Below are positions 1-7,535 of a DNA stretch of 64,000 bases, in pieces. The stretch spans positions 1 to 64,000 of the forward strand of contig QFNF01000012.1 in NCBI GenBank assembly GCA_003240755.1, given 5' to 3'. The notes under the pieces are model-generated. The model made no database searches, was not told where the DNA came from, and saw only the letters and a program-made list of their open reading frames with translations. The stretch comes from Sphingomonas hengshuiensis (GTDB lineage Bacteria > Pseudomonadota > Alphaproteobacteria > Sphingomonadales > Sphingomonadaceae). The translations under genes were made by a program, and so were the position numbers. The stretch's first letter is position 1; each line of letters begins with the position of its first letter.

Positions 1-1
1 C

Positions 2-79
2 GCTACGCGCTACGACCGCTGCCCAACCGCCTTCTTCGCCGCCGTCGCCCTCGCCGCAACCGTCATCTTCTGGCTATGA
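2..79 (+). CDS. IS5-family transposase, C-terminal end only
   Basis: The first 25 codons of the window, read in frame 2 and ending at TGA 77-79, translate to a tail containing RYDRCPTAFFAAVALAAT and ending VIFWL. This matches the usual C-terminus of IS5/IS427-type DDE transposases, where a Tyr-Asp-Arg-Cys segment is followed by a hydrophobic stretch and FWL. The rest of the gene lies left of the window, so neither start nor catalytic residues can be seen. Its stop is 12 bp before the left end of the IS3-family element, so two insertion sequences are packed together at this edge. Confidence 0.75.
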   Translation, partial: ATRYDRCPTAFFAAVALAATVIFWL

Positions 80-90
80 TCAACGAGTCC

Positions 91-113
91 TGACCCTAAA
101 TGACCTGACAGGG
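91..113 (+). repeat. Left terminal inverted repeat of the IS3-family element
   Basis: This pairs with 1365-1387 as an imperfect inverted repeat sharing CCCTAAATG and CCTGAC blocks. It starts with TG, as expected for IS3 elements. Confidence 0.75.
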
Positions 114-140
114 TCTCGCTCTTGGATAAGAGTGAGGCAT

Positions 141-542
141 ATGACTGAGCATACGACCAGGCGTTACAACGACGGCGAGGTTCTCTCCGGGGTTCAGCGC
201 CGAAGGCGCTGGACCCCGGAGGAGAAGGTCCGGATCGTAGAGGAGACTTATCTGCCGGGCATGAGCGTGTCGCTGGTGGCACGCCGCCACGGCATCGGCG
301 CTGGGCAGCTGTTCACCTGGCGCAGGCTGATGGCACAGGGTGCGCTGACCGCAGCGGGTGCCGGCGAGGAGGTGGTGCCCGCGTCCGAGTACCGGGCGCT
401 GCAGGCCCAGGTGAATGAGCTTCAACGCCTGCTCGGCAAGAAGACGATGGAAGCGGAGATCCTGCGCGAGGCCGTGTCCCGGGCCGCAGGCCCAAAAAAA
501 CTGCTGTTGCGCTCGACCTCGTTGCCGGGGGACGGTCAATGA
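141..542 (+). CDS. IS3-family transposase OrfA
   Basis: A small DNA-binding subunit of the IS3-type transposase, 133 residues from ATG 141; a GTG at 132 is also in frame. The N-terminal half carries the HTH_Tnp_1 pattern RRRWTPEEKVRIVEE followed by SLVARRHGIGAGQLFTWRR, the recognition helix-turn-helix for the element ends. A coiled-coil-like segment (ALQAQVNELQRLLGKKTMEA) follows, which is normally a leucine zipper for multimerisation. The stop overlaps the orfB start (ATGA). A run of seven A residues near the 3' end could drive -1 frameshifting to make the OrfAB fusion, the active transposase in this family. Confidence 0.9.
   Translation: MTEHTTRRYNDGEVLSGVQRRRRWTPEEKVRIVEETYLPGMSVSLVARRHGIGAGQLFTWRRLMAQGALTAAGAGEEVVPASEYRALQAQVNELQRLLGKKTMEAEILREAVSRAAGPKKLLLRSTSLPGDGQ
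494..501 (+). promoter_or_regulatory. Probable -1 programmed ribosomal frameshift site (A7C)
   Basis: Seven consecutive A residues followed by C form an A-AAA-AAC type slippery sequence. The orfB frame is open from this point to its ATG at 539 with no intervening stop, so a -1 slip would give an OrfAB fusion protein. IS3 elements usually make their transposase this way. Confidence 0.6.
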
Positions 543-1381
543 CCGCGGTCGCCGACGCCATCGGCATCAGCCGCCAGCATCTCTCCGCCATGCACAACCG
601 ACCACCGCCCAAGCCGCGAGGGCGACCGCCGCTGCCCGACGCCGAGCTGGTCGCCGACATCAGGATGCTCGTCGCCGATCTGCCGACCTATGGCTATCGC
701 CGCGTGCATGCCCTGCTGCGCCGCCAGGCCCGGGAGGCCGGGCGCGCAGCGCCCAATCCAAAGCGCGTCTACCGCGTCATGAAGGTTCACGGCCTGCTCC
801 TCCAGCCCCACAGCGGCAAGGGCGAGGAGCGGCGCCATGATGGCCGGGTCTCCGTCGACCGGCGCAACACCCGCTGGTGCTCCGATGCGCTGGAGATCGG
901 CTGCGACAATGGCGAGAAGGTGCGCGTCGCCTTCGCGCTCGACTGCTGCGACCGGGAAGCCATGGGGCACGTTGCCACCAATGGCGGCATCACCGCCGAG
1001 GACGTCCGCGACCTGATGGTTGCCACCGTCGAGCACCGCTTCGGCCCCGTGAACCGCCTGGCCGAACCGATCGAGTGGCTCACCGACAACGGCAGCCCCT
1101 ATGTCGCCGGCGATACCAGGCGCTTCGCCTGCGACATCGGTCTCGTCCCGCGCACCACTCCAGTTAGCAGCCCGCAGTCAAACGGCATGGCAGAAGCCTT
1201 CGTCCGAACGCTTAAGCGCGACTACGTCCGCGTGAACCCGACGCCCGACGCGCGCACCGTTATCGAGCAGTTGCCCGTCTGGCTGACCCACTACAACGAG
1301 GTCCACCCCCACAAGGCGCTGGGCTACCGCTCGCCCCGCGAGTACATCATGCAAACCCGCGAGGCCCCGTCAGGCATTTAG
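539..1381 (+). CDS. IS3-family transposase OrfB (DDE integrase domain)
   Basis: The catalytic half of the IS3 transposase, 280 residues. An HTH_21-like region (LPTYGYRRVHALLRR) precedes an rve integrase core. In the core, DALEIGCDNGEKVRVAFALD supplies the first catalytic Asp region, WLTDNGSPY the second Asp, and SNGMAEAFVRTLKRDY the catalytic Glu. The C-terminal HPHKALGYRSPREY motif is typical of the family. The ATG overlaps the orfA stop, and the TAG stop lies within the right inverted repeat, so the gene fills the element. The full length and intact DDE triad suggest it is functional. Confidence 0.93.
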   Translation: MTAVADAIGISRQHLSAMHNRPPPKPRGRPPLPDAELVADIRMLVADLPTYGYRRVHALLRRQAREAGRAAPNPKRVYRVMKVHGLLLQPHSGKGEERRHDGRVSVDRRNTRWCSDALEIGCDNGEKVRVAFALDCCDREAMGHVATNGGITAEDVRDLMVATVEHRFGPVNRLAEPIEWLTDNGSPYVAGDTRRFACDIGLVPRTTPVSSPQSNGMAEAFVRTLKRDYVRVNPTPDARTVIEQLPVWLTHYNEVHPHKALGYRSPREYIMQTREAPSGI

Positions 1382-1387
1382 GGGGCA
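1365..1387 (-). repeat. Right terminal inverted repeat of the IS3-family element
   Basis: Its reverse complement begins TGCCCCCTAAATGCCTGACG and aligns with the left repeat at 91-113, with a one-base gap and a few mismatches. It contains the orfB stop codon. Confidence 0.75.
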
Positions 1388-1815
1388 ACGACAGTGAAAA
1401 ACTTGCCGAGGCGATTGAGATCGCCGCCATCGTCGAGCAGACCAACCGCGACTTCGTGCTGGTCCAGTTCGACCTGCCCATCGCCGACGGGCCGGTCGGC
1501 ATCTCGCTCGCCACCCGCGGCAACATCCTTGTCGACTGGCACGCCGATGTGCAGCCCTACCTCGCGAGCGACGACGGTGTCATCGAATTGCTCAGCGACA
1601 CGCACCGCTGGTCGGTCGGGCCACGCTCCATCCTGACCGCGTCGCCGCGGCCGTCCCGCAGCCGCATCAAGCGCGGCATCGAACGCGCACACCGGCGCTG
1701 GCGGGAAGCCGCGGATCAGATGCGCGGCATCGAATTGCCCGGCTCCCTCTTCATCCCCGCCGGGGGAAGCTACGCCGACGCGATACCGACGGAGGCGGTG
1801 CGGGCGGCAGCGTGA
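1388..1815 (+). pseudogene. 3' remnant of an unknown gene truncated by the IS3-family element
   Basis: Immediately right of the IS an open frame runs to TGA 1813-1815 with coding-like composition but no start at its beginning. It reads NDSEKLAEAIEIAAIVEQ, then a beta-rich stretch with GPVGISLATRGNILVDW, then a basic helical segment (RSRIKRGIERAHRRW). A GTG at 1456 could allow re-initiation. I recognise no family. The frame is continuous right up to the IS end, which is why I read it as the 3' part of a disrupted gene rather than a new small gene. Confidence 0.5.
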
Positions 1816-1837
1816 TGCGCCACGACAGCCGATGACT

Positions 1838-1869
1838 ATCGGGCGGACATGACCTATCGTCCGCCCGAT
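1838..1869. promoter_or_regulatory. 11-bp perfect inverted repeat over the methyltransferase start
   Basis: ATCGGGCGGAC (1838-1848) pairs perfectly with GTCCGCCCGAT (1859-1869) across a 10-base loop. The loop contains the first in-frame ATG (1849) of the methyltransferase gene. It could be an operator, a terminator-like hairpin for the truncated upstream gene, or a translational control hairpin. It also casts doubt on 1849 as the real start. Confidence 0.5.
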
Positions 1870-4776
1870 GAATCAGCCCCGCCGATGCGGGCCAGCCTGT
1901 TGGACCTGACGAACCGAATGAACGCCGTCGAAATCGAAGAAGCCGTATCCGACCTCGTCCAACAGCCGTTCGACGCCGCCGAATTCCCGTTCCAGTTCAT
2001 CACCGCGTTCGGCGCCAAGAAGGCGACCGTCGACCGCCTGCGCTCGACGAAGAACGGCACCAACCAATCCGATGTCGGCGGCGTCCTGCAGCGCAACAAT
2101 ATCCATGTCGGCATCGCCCCCGCCGGACAGGTCGGCGCGACGCTCGCCGCCTTGCGCGCCAGCCCCAAGACTGCCAGCGCTAAGGCCAAGTTCATCCTCG
2201 CCACCGACGGCTATACGGTCGAGGCCGAGGATCTGATCGGCGGCGACGTCATCGCCTGTGCCTATGCCGACCTGCCGCGCCACTTCGCGACCTTCCTGCC
2301 GCTGGCAGGCATATCGACGGTCAAGGAGATCAAGAACAACCCCATCGACGTCAAGGCGACAGGGCGGCTCAACAAGCTGTATGTCGAGCTGCTGAAGGAC
2401 AATCCGGACTGGGCGACCGAGGAGCGGCGGCACGAGCTGAACCAGTTCATGGCGCGGCTGATCTTCTGCTTCTTCGCCGAGGATACCGGCATCTTCCGCG
2501 AGAATCAGTTCACCGCCACCATCACCCAGATGAGCCATGCCGGGCACGGCAGCGGCGACGAGCAATGGGGCAACACGCACGAGGTGCTGACGGAGCTGTT
2601 CCGCGCGATGGACACGCCGGTCACGCATCAGGGCAATCTCGACGACCGCTATCGCCGCGCGGCGGGCATCCGGCCCTATGCCGACGTCTTTCCTTACGTG
2701 AACGGCGGCCTGTTCACCGGCGCGACCGAGAGCCCGCGCTTCAGCCGCACCGCGCGTGCGTACCTTTTGCGCGCGGGCGAACTGGACTGGAAGGAGATCA
2801 ACCCGGACATCTTCGGATCGATGATCCAGGCGGTCGCCGACGATGGCGAGCGCGGCGAGCTGGGCATGCACTATACCAGCGTGCCCAACATCCTGAAGGT
2901 GCTGAACCCGCTCTTCCTCGACGGCTTGCGCGAGCAACTGGAGGCGGCGGGTGACAGCCGCCAGAAACTGCGCAACCTGCGCCGACGGCTGGCGAACATC
3001 CGCGTGTTCGACCCGGCCTGCGGATCGGGCAATTTCCTCGTCATCGCGTACAAGGAGATGCGAGCGATCGAGGCGGTGATCGTCGAGCGGCTGGGCGGCG
3101 AGGCCAATCTGAAGCTGGACGAGCGGCGCAGCGTCATCCCCTTGAGCAACTTCTACGGCATCGAGATCAAGGGCTTCGCCGCCGAGATCGCTCGCCTCGC
3201 GCTGCTGATCGCCGAGTTCCAGGCCGACTGCCTGTACCTCAGCCAGCAGGAAGCGCGCGCGATGGTGCTGCCGCTGCACAAGACCGGGCAGATCACGGTC
3301 GGCAATGCGTTGCGGTTGGATTGGTTGGAGGTGTGCCCGCCGGTGCGCGCTCCGACGGGGGCGGAGCAGGATCTTGAGGGGGCGACCGAACGGCTGGCTT
3401 TGGAGGTAAACGGGCTTGAGGATGGCGCAGTTGGCGAGACGTATATCTGCGGTAATCCGCCCTACCTTGGAAGCACTTGGCAGTCTGCCGATCAGAAATC
3501 TGATATAAGAGCTGTGATTGGACCGCGCTCAACTTCGGTCGGTTTTCTTGATTACGTCTCGGGCTGGTTTGTTAAGGCAGCTGACGCACTCCCGCAGTGG
3601 AGCGGAGGTGCTGCGTTCGTAGCTACCAACTCGATATGCCAAGGACAATCTGTCCCAATCTTATGGCCCATCGTATTCAATGCCGGGTGTGACATCTCAT
3701 TTGCCCATACCTCATTCAAATGGGCGAATCTCGCCAGCAACGAAGCAGGGGTTACGGTCGCGATTGTAAGCATCAGGGCTGCTGATGATCGATCAAAGCG
3801 CTTGTATGAGGATGGCGAAAACGGGCGTATCGTCGTCCGGGAAGGCTCATCAATAACGCCGTATCTTACCCTCGGCCCTAGAGTGATCGTCGAAAAGCAT
3901 GGCAGCCCAATTTCTGACATTGGGATCATGGAATTTGGCAATAAGCCCAGTGACGGGGGGCACCTTCTGTTAGAGGCGTCGCAAATGTCGTCATTGAACC
4001 TCGATCCGCCGCAGGAAGCGAAGTTCGTTCGTCGGATTTTGGGTTCGGAAGACCTAATACACGGCACTCACCGGCTTTGCCTTTGGATCCGCGACGATGA
4101 TCTCGAGGAGGCAATAAATCTGCCGGAACTCTCGAAGCGGATCGAGGCTGTCAGGGAGCTGAGACTAGCGAGCCCAGATAAAGGGGCAAACGCGCTCGCA
4201 AAACGAGCCCATCAGCTGAAGTTAATGAATATTGGCAAATATCATGCAATTGTTGTTCCAATTCACACGTCGGAAAACCGTTATTATCTCCCAGTCGGCG
4301 TAGTGGACCATCGAGTTACGCTATCAAATGCGGCGTTCGGGCTCTATGACGAGCCGCTATTCAACATAGCATTAATAGCATCTCGGATTCACTTGGTTTG
4401 GATTGCGACAGTCTGCGGTAAGCTAGAGACTCGATATCGATACTCGAATACAATGGGCTGGAACACCTTCCCCGTCCCCAAGCTCACCGAACAGGACAAG
4501 GCCGACCTCACCCGCACCGCCGAAAACATCCTGCTCGCGCGCGAGGCGCATTTCCCTGCAACCATCGCCGATCTCTACGATCCGGAGGCGATGCCGGACG
4601 ACCTGCGCCGCGCGCATGACGAGAATGACGAGGTGCTGGAGCGCATCTATATCGGCCGCCGCTTCCGCAACGATACTGAACGGCTGGAGAAGCTGTTCGA
4701 CCTCTACACCAAGATGACCGCCGCTGCCGGGCCGAAGGGGTCGAAGGCCAAGCCGCGTGGCAAGAAGGCGGCGTGA
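1849..4776 (+). CDS. MmeI-family class I DNA adenine methyltransferase
   Basis: A large N6-adenine DNA methyltransferase resembling the MmeI/type IIL group, up to 975 residues. SAM motif I is VFDPACGSGNF near residue 387 and catalytic motif IV is CGNPPY near residue 534. A target-recognition region and an MmeI_C-like tail (NTFPVPKLTEQDKADL, DLYDPEAMPDDLR) follow. The N-terminal section (LQRNNIHVGIAP, KAKFILATDG) is conserved in nuclease-less relatives, and I see no D...ExK nuclease motif. Conserved sequence seems to begin at MNAVEIEEAV (ATG 1918), so the first 23 codons may not be translated. Base composition drops sharply from about 3.40 to 4.44 kb, over the recognition domain. It heads a cassette with a helicase and a GIY-YIG nuclease, so it probably modifies self DNA in a restriction-like defence. 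Confidence 0.85.
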   Translation: MTYRPPDESAPPMRASLLDLTNRMNAVEIEEAVSDLVQQPFDAAEFPFQFITAFGAKKATVDRLRSTKNGTNQSDVGGVLQRNNIHVGIAPAGQVGATLAALRASPKTASAKAKFILATDGYTVEAEDLIGGDVIACAYADLPRHFATFLPLAGISTVKEIKNNPIDVKATGRLNKLYVELLKDNPDWATEERRHELNQFMARLIFCFFAEDTGIFRENQFTATITQMSHAGHGSGDEQWGNTHEVLTELFRAMDTPVTHQGNLDDRYRRAAGIRPYADVFPYVNGGLFTGATESPRFSRTARAYLLRAGELDWKEINPDIFGSMIQAVADDGERGELGMHYTSVPNILKVLNPLFLDGLREQLEAAGDSRQKLRNLRRRLANIRVFDPACGSGNFLVIAYKEMRAIEAVIVERLGGEANLKLDERRSVIPLSNFYGIEIKGFAAEIARLALLIAEFQADCLYLSQQEARAMVLPLHKTGQITVGNALRLDWLEVCPPVRAPTGAEQDLEGATERLALEVNGLEDGAVGETYICGNPPYLGSTWQSADQKSDIRAVIGPRSTSVGFLDYVSGWFVKAADALPQWSGGAAFVATNSICQGQSVPILWPIVFNAGCDISFAHTSFKWANLASNEAGVTVAIVSIRAADDRSKRLYEDGENGRIVVREGSSITPYLTLGPRVIVEKHGSPISDIGIMEFGNKPSDGGHLLLEASQMSSLNLDPPQEAKFVRRILGSEDLIHGTHRLCLWIRDDDLEEAINLPELSKRIEAVRELRLASPDKGANALAKRAHQLKLMNIGKYHAIVVPIHTSENRYYLPVGVVDHRVTLSNAAFGLYDEPLFNIALIASRIHLVWIATVCGKLETRYRYSNTMGWNTFPVPKLTEQDKADLTRTAENILLAREAHFPATIADLYDPEAMPDDLRRAHDENDEVLERIYIGRRFRNDTERLEKLFDLYTKMTAAAGPKGSKAKPRGKKAA

Positions 4777-4829
4777 GGGCGGCGGCGTCCGCTCCCCACG
4801 CCGCTTGATCGACGGGCGACGATCCATTA

Positions 4830-4849
4830 TGTATCGCATTTGAGATACA
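4830..4849. promoter_or_regulatory. Toxin-antitoxin operator palindrome
   Basis: TGTATC and GATACA form an inverted repeat (4830-4835 and 4844-4849) directly upstream of the RelB/DinJ-type antitoxin gene. Antitoxins of this ribbon-helix-helix family usually repress their own operon at such sites, so the pair probably has its own promoter inside the larger cassette. Confidence 0.55.
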
Positions 4850-4859
4850 AGCGGAGGCG

Positions 4860-5147
4860 ATGATGGCGACGTCCATGCTCCACGTCCGTATGGACGAGCA
4901 ATTGAAGGCGCAGGCGACGGCGGCGCTCGACGCGATCGGGCTGTCGACGGCGGACGCCGTCCGGCTGCTGTTCCACCGCATCGTCGCCGACCAGGCCTTT
5001 CCGCTGGAGCTGAAGGTGCCCAACGCGGAAACGCGCGCGGCGATGGAGGAGTCTCGGCAGATGATGGAAGACATCAGGGCCGGACGTGCCAAGCCGCGCT
5101 TCGAGAATGCCGACGAAATGTTCGCCGCCCTTGAGCGCGGGGAATAA
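4860..5147 (+). CDS. RelB/DinJ-family antitoxin
   Basis: A 95-residue antitoxin. The N-terminal MLHVRMDEQLKAQATAALDA followed by IGLSTADAVRLLFHRI is the ribbon-helix-helix DNA-binding module of RelB/DinJ. The acidic C-terminal half (NAETRAAMEESRQMMED) would wrap the toxin. A ribosome-binding site (GGAGG) lies just upstream of ATG 4860; ATG 4863 is an alternative. It overlaps the start of the YafQ-like toxin gene, the usual order for such modules. A palindrome just upstream is a likely autoregulatory site. The pair sits between the methyltransferase and the helicase of the putative defence cassette. Confidence 0.88.
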   Translation: MMATSMLHVRMDEQLKAQATAALDAIGLSTADAVRLLFHRIVADQAFPLELKVPNAETRAAMEESRQMMEDIRAGRAKPRFENADEMFAALERGE

Positions 5148-5454
5148 ACGCGCGCGGCATCCGCGCGCCTGCAATTATCGGAAATCCTTCACCAAGGATT
5201 GGGAACGGCTGGATCGGTCTGGCCGCTACGATATGCGGTTGCTGAAGTCGGTCATCCTCCTGCTGATCGCCAACGACGGACCGCTCGGCCCCGAGTGGAA
5301 GGATCACCTGCTGAAGGGTGAGTGGTCGGATTTCCGCGAATGCCATATCGGCGGCGACTTCCTGTTGATCTATCAAGTCGATGACGCGGCCGGCAAAAGC
5401 GGCACGGTCGATTTCGTCCGCGCCGGCACCCATAGCGAGTTGTTCAACGAATGA
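5131..5454 (+). CDS. YafQ-family mRNA interferase toxin
   Basis: A RelE-superfamily endoribonuclease, partner of the preceding antitoxin; it would cleave mRNA on the ribosome when freed. Recognisable family segments are YRKSFTKDWERL, a long helix region (LLKSVILLLIAND), then GEWSDFRECHIGGDFLLIYQ and VRAGTHSELF near the C-terminus. The conserved His (CHIGGD) and the terminal HSELF histidine match YafQ catalytic positions. The start is uncertain. I chose TTG 5131 because LSAGNK resembles the family N-terminus; ATG 5107 and GTG 5086 lie upstream in the same frame. It overlaps the antitoxin 3' end, and its stop overlaps the helicase ATG. Confidence 0.82.
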   Translation: MSAGNKRARHPRACNYRKSFTKDWERLDRSGRYDMRLLKSVILLLIANDGPLGPEWKDHLLKGEWSDFRECHIGGDFLLIYQVDDAAGKSGTVDFVRAGTHSELFNE

Positions 5455-7535
5455 CCTCCAGCACTATCCCTGCCGCCCGTCTCGTCACCGGCCAGACCGG
5501 TGCGTCCTCCAGCGCCAACGAACTCGGTATGCGGCCGATGCAGGCGCGCGCCTATGCGCATCGCGGCGAGCAATATCTGCTCATCAAGTCGCCGCCCGCG
5601 TCGGGCAAGTCCCGCGCGCTGATGTTCATCGCGCTCGACAAGCTGCACAACCAGGGCATTAAGCAGGCGATCATCGTGGTCCCGGAACGCTCGATCGGCG
5701 GCAGCTTCGCCGATGAGCCGCTGTCGGCGCACGGCTTCTGGGCCGACTGGACGGTGAAGCCGCACTGGAACCTGTGCAACACGCCCGGCGCCGACGATGT
5801 GAAGGTTGCCAAGTCGAAGGTGAAGGCGGTCGGGGAGTTTCTGGGTAGCGACGACACGGTGCTGGTCTGCACCCATGCCACCTTCCGCTTCGCGATCGAC
5901 GAACTGGGAATCGAAGCGTTTGACGGGCGGCTGATCGCGGTGGACGAATTTCACCACGTCTCGGCGAACCCGGAGAACCGGCTGGGTGCGCAGCTGGGCC
6001 AGCTGATCGCGCGCGACAAGGTGCATCTGGTCGCGATGACCGGCAGCTATTTCCGCGGCGACGCGGTCGCGGTGCTGTCGGCGGAGGACGAGGCGAAGTT
6101 CACCACCGTCACCTACACCTATTATGAGCAGCTCAACGGCTATCGCTATCTGAAGACGCTCGACATCGCGTACAGCTTCTACACCGGGCGCTATATCGAC
6201 AAGATCAACGACCTGCTCGACGTGGGCGTCAAGACGATCGTCCACATTCCGAGCGTCAACAGCCGGGAGAGTACCAAGGACAAGCATCGTGAGGTCGAGG
6301 AGATCATGGATCACCTCGGGACGTGGAAGGGCACCGACGCGCAAACCGGCTTCCACCTGATCGAGACGGCGGCGGGCACGACGATCAAGGTCGCCGATCT
6401 GGTTGATGACGATCCCGCCAAGCGCGACCGCGTGGCGGCGGCCTTGAAAAGCCCTGACGCGCGGAGCGACCGCGACCATGTCGACGTCATCATCGCATTG
6501 GGCATGGCGAAGGAGGGCTTCGACTGGATCTGGTGCGAGCACGCGCTGACCGTCGGCTATCGCTCCAGCCTGACCGAGATCATCCAGATCATCGGCCGCG
6601 CCACCCGCGACGCGCCGGGCAAGACGGTCGCGCGCTTCACTAACCTGATCGCCGAACCCGCCGCCGCCGATGATGTCGTTGCCGAGGCGGTCAACGACAC
6701 GCTGAAGGCGATCGCCGCCAGCCTGCTGATGGAACAGGTGCTGGCGCCCCGCTTCGACTTCACGCCGAAGGATGCCGGGCCGAAGGACGGGTTCGATTAT
6801 GGTCCCGACGGCTATCAGGAAGGCCGCACCAATGTCGGCTTCAACGAGGAACGCGGCCAGTTCCACTTCGAACTGAAGGATCTCGTGCTACCCAGCTCGA
6901 CCGAGGGCAAACGCATCTGCGCGGAGGACATCAACGAGGTCATTACCAGCTTCATCCAGGACAAGCAGGCGATCGAACGCGGCCTGTTCGACCCCGAAGT
7001 GGTCCCGGAGGAACTGACCCAGCTCCGCATGGGCAAGATCGTTCGCGATCGCTATCCCGACCTAAGCGAAACCGATCAGGAGGCGATCCGCCAGCACGCC
7101 ATCGCCGCGCTCAACATCACGCAGCAGGCAGCGAAGATCGTCACCGAGACGGCGACCGACGACGGCAGCGGCGAGTTGAAGGCGAACACTTCGTTCGTCG
7201 ATGGCGTGCGCAAGTTCATGAATGTGCGCGAGCTCGACATCGACCTGATCGACCGGATCAACCCGTTCGAGGCCGCCTATGCGATCCTCGCCAAGGCGAT
7301 GAACGAGGGCACGCTACGCCAGGTGCAGGCCGCGATCTCGGCGCGCAAGACCACGCTGACCGAGGAAGAGGCGCGCGCCTTCGCGATCCGCGCCGTCCAG
7401 TGGAAGCGCGAACGCGGTCGCGCGCCCGAGGCGACGTCGCAGGACCCGTGGGAGCGCCAGCTGGCGGAGGGCGTCGCCGCCTTCGCCCGCTTCCGCGCGA
7501 AGGCACAGGCCGCGGAGGCCGCCGTTAATGGCTGA
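5451..7535 (+). CDS. DEAD/DEAH-type superfamily 2 helicase
   Basis: A 694-residue SF2 helicase. Walker A is IKSPPASGKSRAL near residue 50 and Walker B is IAVDEFHHVS near residue 165. LVAMTGSYFRG fits motif III, and EIIQIIGRATRDAPGK (about residue 380) is the arginine-finger motif VI. The C-terminal 300 residues are helical and unassigned. ATG 5451 overlaps the toxin stop and its own stop overlaps the GIY-YIG gene, so translation is coupled. In context it would translocate on or remodel DNA for a restriction-like system with the upstream methyltransferase and the downstream nuclease. I cannot say which defence class it belongs to. Confidence 0.88.
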   Translation: MTSSTIPAARLVTGQTGASSSANELGMRPMQARAYAHRGEQYLLIKSPPASGKSRALMFIALDKLHNQGIKQAIIVVPERSIGGSFADEPLSAHGFWADWTVKPHWNLCNTPGADDVKVAKSKVKAVGEFLGSDDTVLVCTHATFRFAIDELGIEAFDGRLIAVDEFHHVSANPENRLGAQLGQLIARDKVHLVAMTGSYFRGDAVAVLSAEDEAKFTTVTYTYYEQLNGYRYLKTLDIAYSFYTGRYIDKINDLLDVGVKTIVHIPSVNSRESTKDKHREVEEIMDHLGTWKGTDAQTGFHLIETAAGTTIKVADLVDDDPAKRDRVAAALKSPDARSDRDHVDVIIALGMAKEGFDWIWCEHALTVGYRSSLTEIIQIIGRATRDAPGKTVARFTNLIAEPAAADDVVAEAVNDTLKAIAASLLMEQVLAPRFDFTPKDAGPKDGFDYGPDGYQEGRTNVGFNEERGQFHFELKDLVLPSSTEGKRICAEDINEVITSFIQDKQAIERGLFDPEVVPEELTQLRMGKIVRDRYPDLSETDQEAIRQHAIAALNITQQAAKIVTETATDDGSGELKANTSFVDGVRKFMNVRELDIDLIDRINPFEAAYAILAKAMNEGTLRQVQAAISARKTTLTEEEARAFAIRAVQWKRERGRAPEATSQDPWERQLAEGVAAFARFRAKAQAAEAAVNG

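Larger units (their letters stand above)
91..1387 (+). mobile_element. IS3-family insertion sequence (IS2-like), complete
   Basis: A 1.3-kb element with imperfect terminal inverted repeats: TGACCCTAAATGACCTGACA begins the left end, and the complement of the right end begins TGCCCCCTAAATGCCTGACG. It has TG...CA termini and the two overlapping reading frames typical of IS3 elements. The orfB stop codon lies inside the right repeat. No clear 3-5 bp target duplication flanks these ends; CAACGA occurs at 81-86 and again at 1386-1391, which would fit only if the ends were placed differently. The element abuts an IS5-type remnant on the left and truncates an unknown gene on the right. Confidence 0.85.

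Noticed and set aside
81..1391. CAACGA as target-site duplication of the IS3 element
   Set aside because: Using it would place the termini outside the matching TG...CA inverted repeats, so it may be chance.
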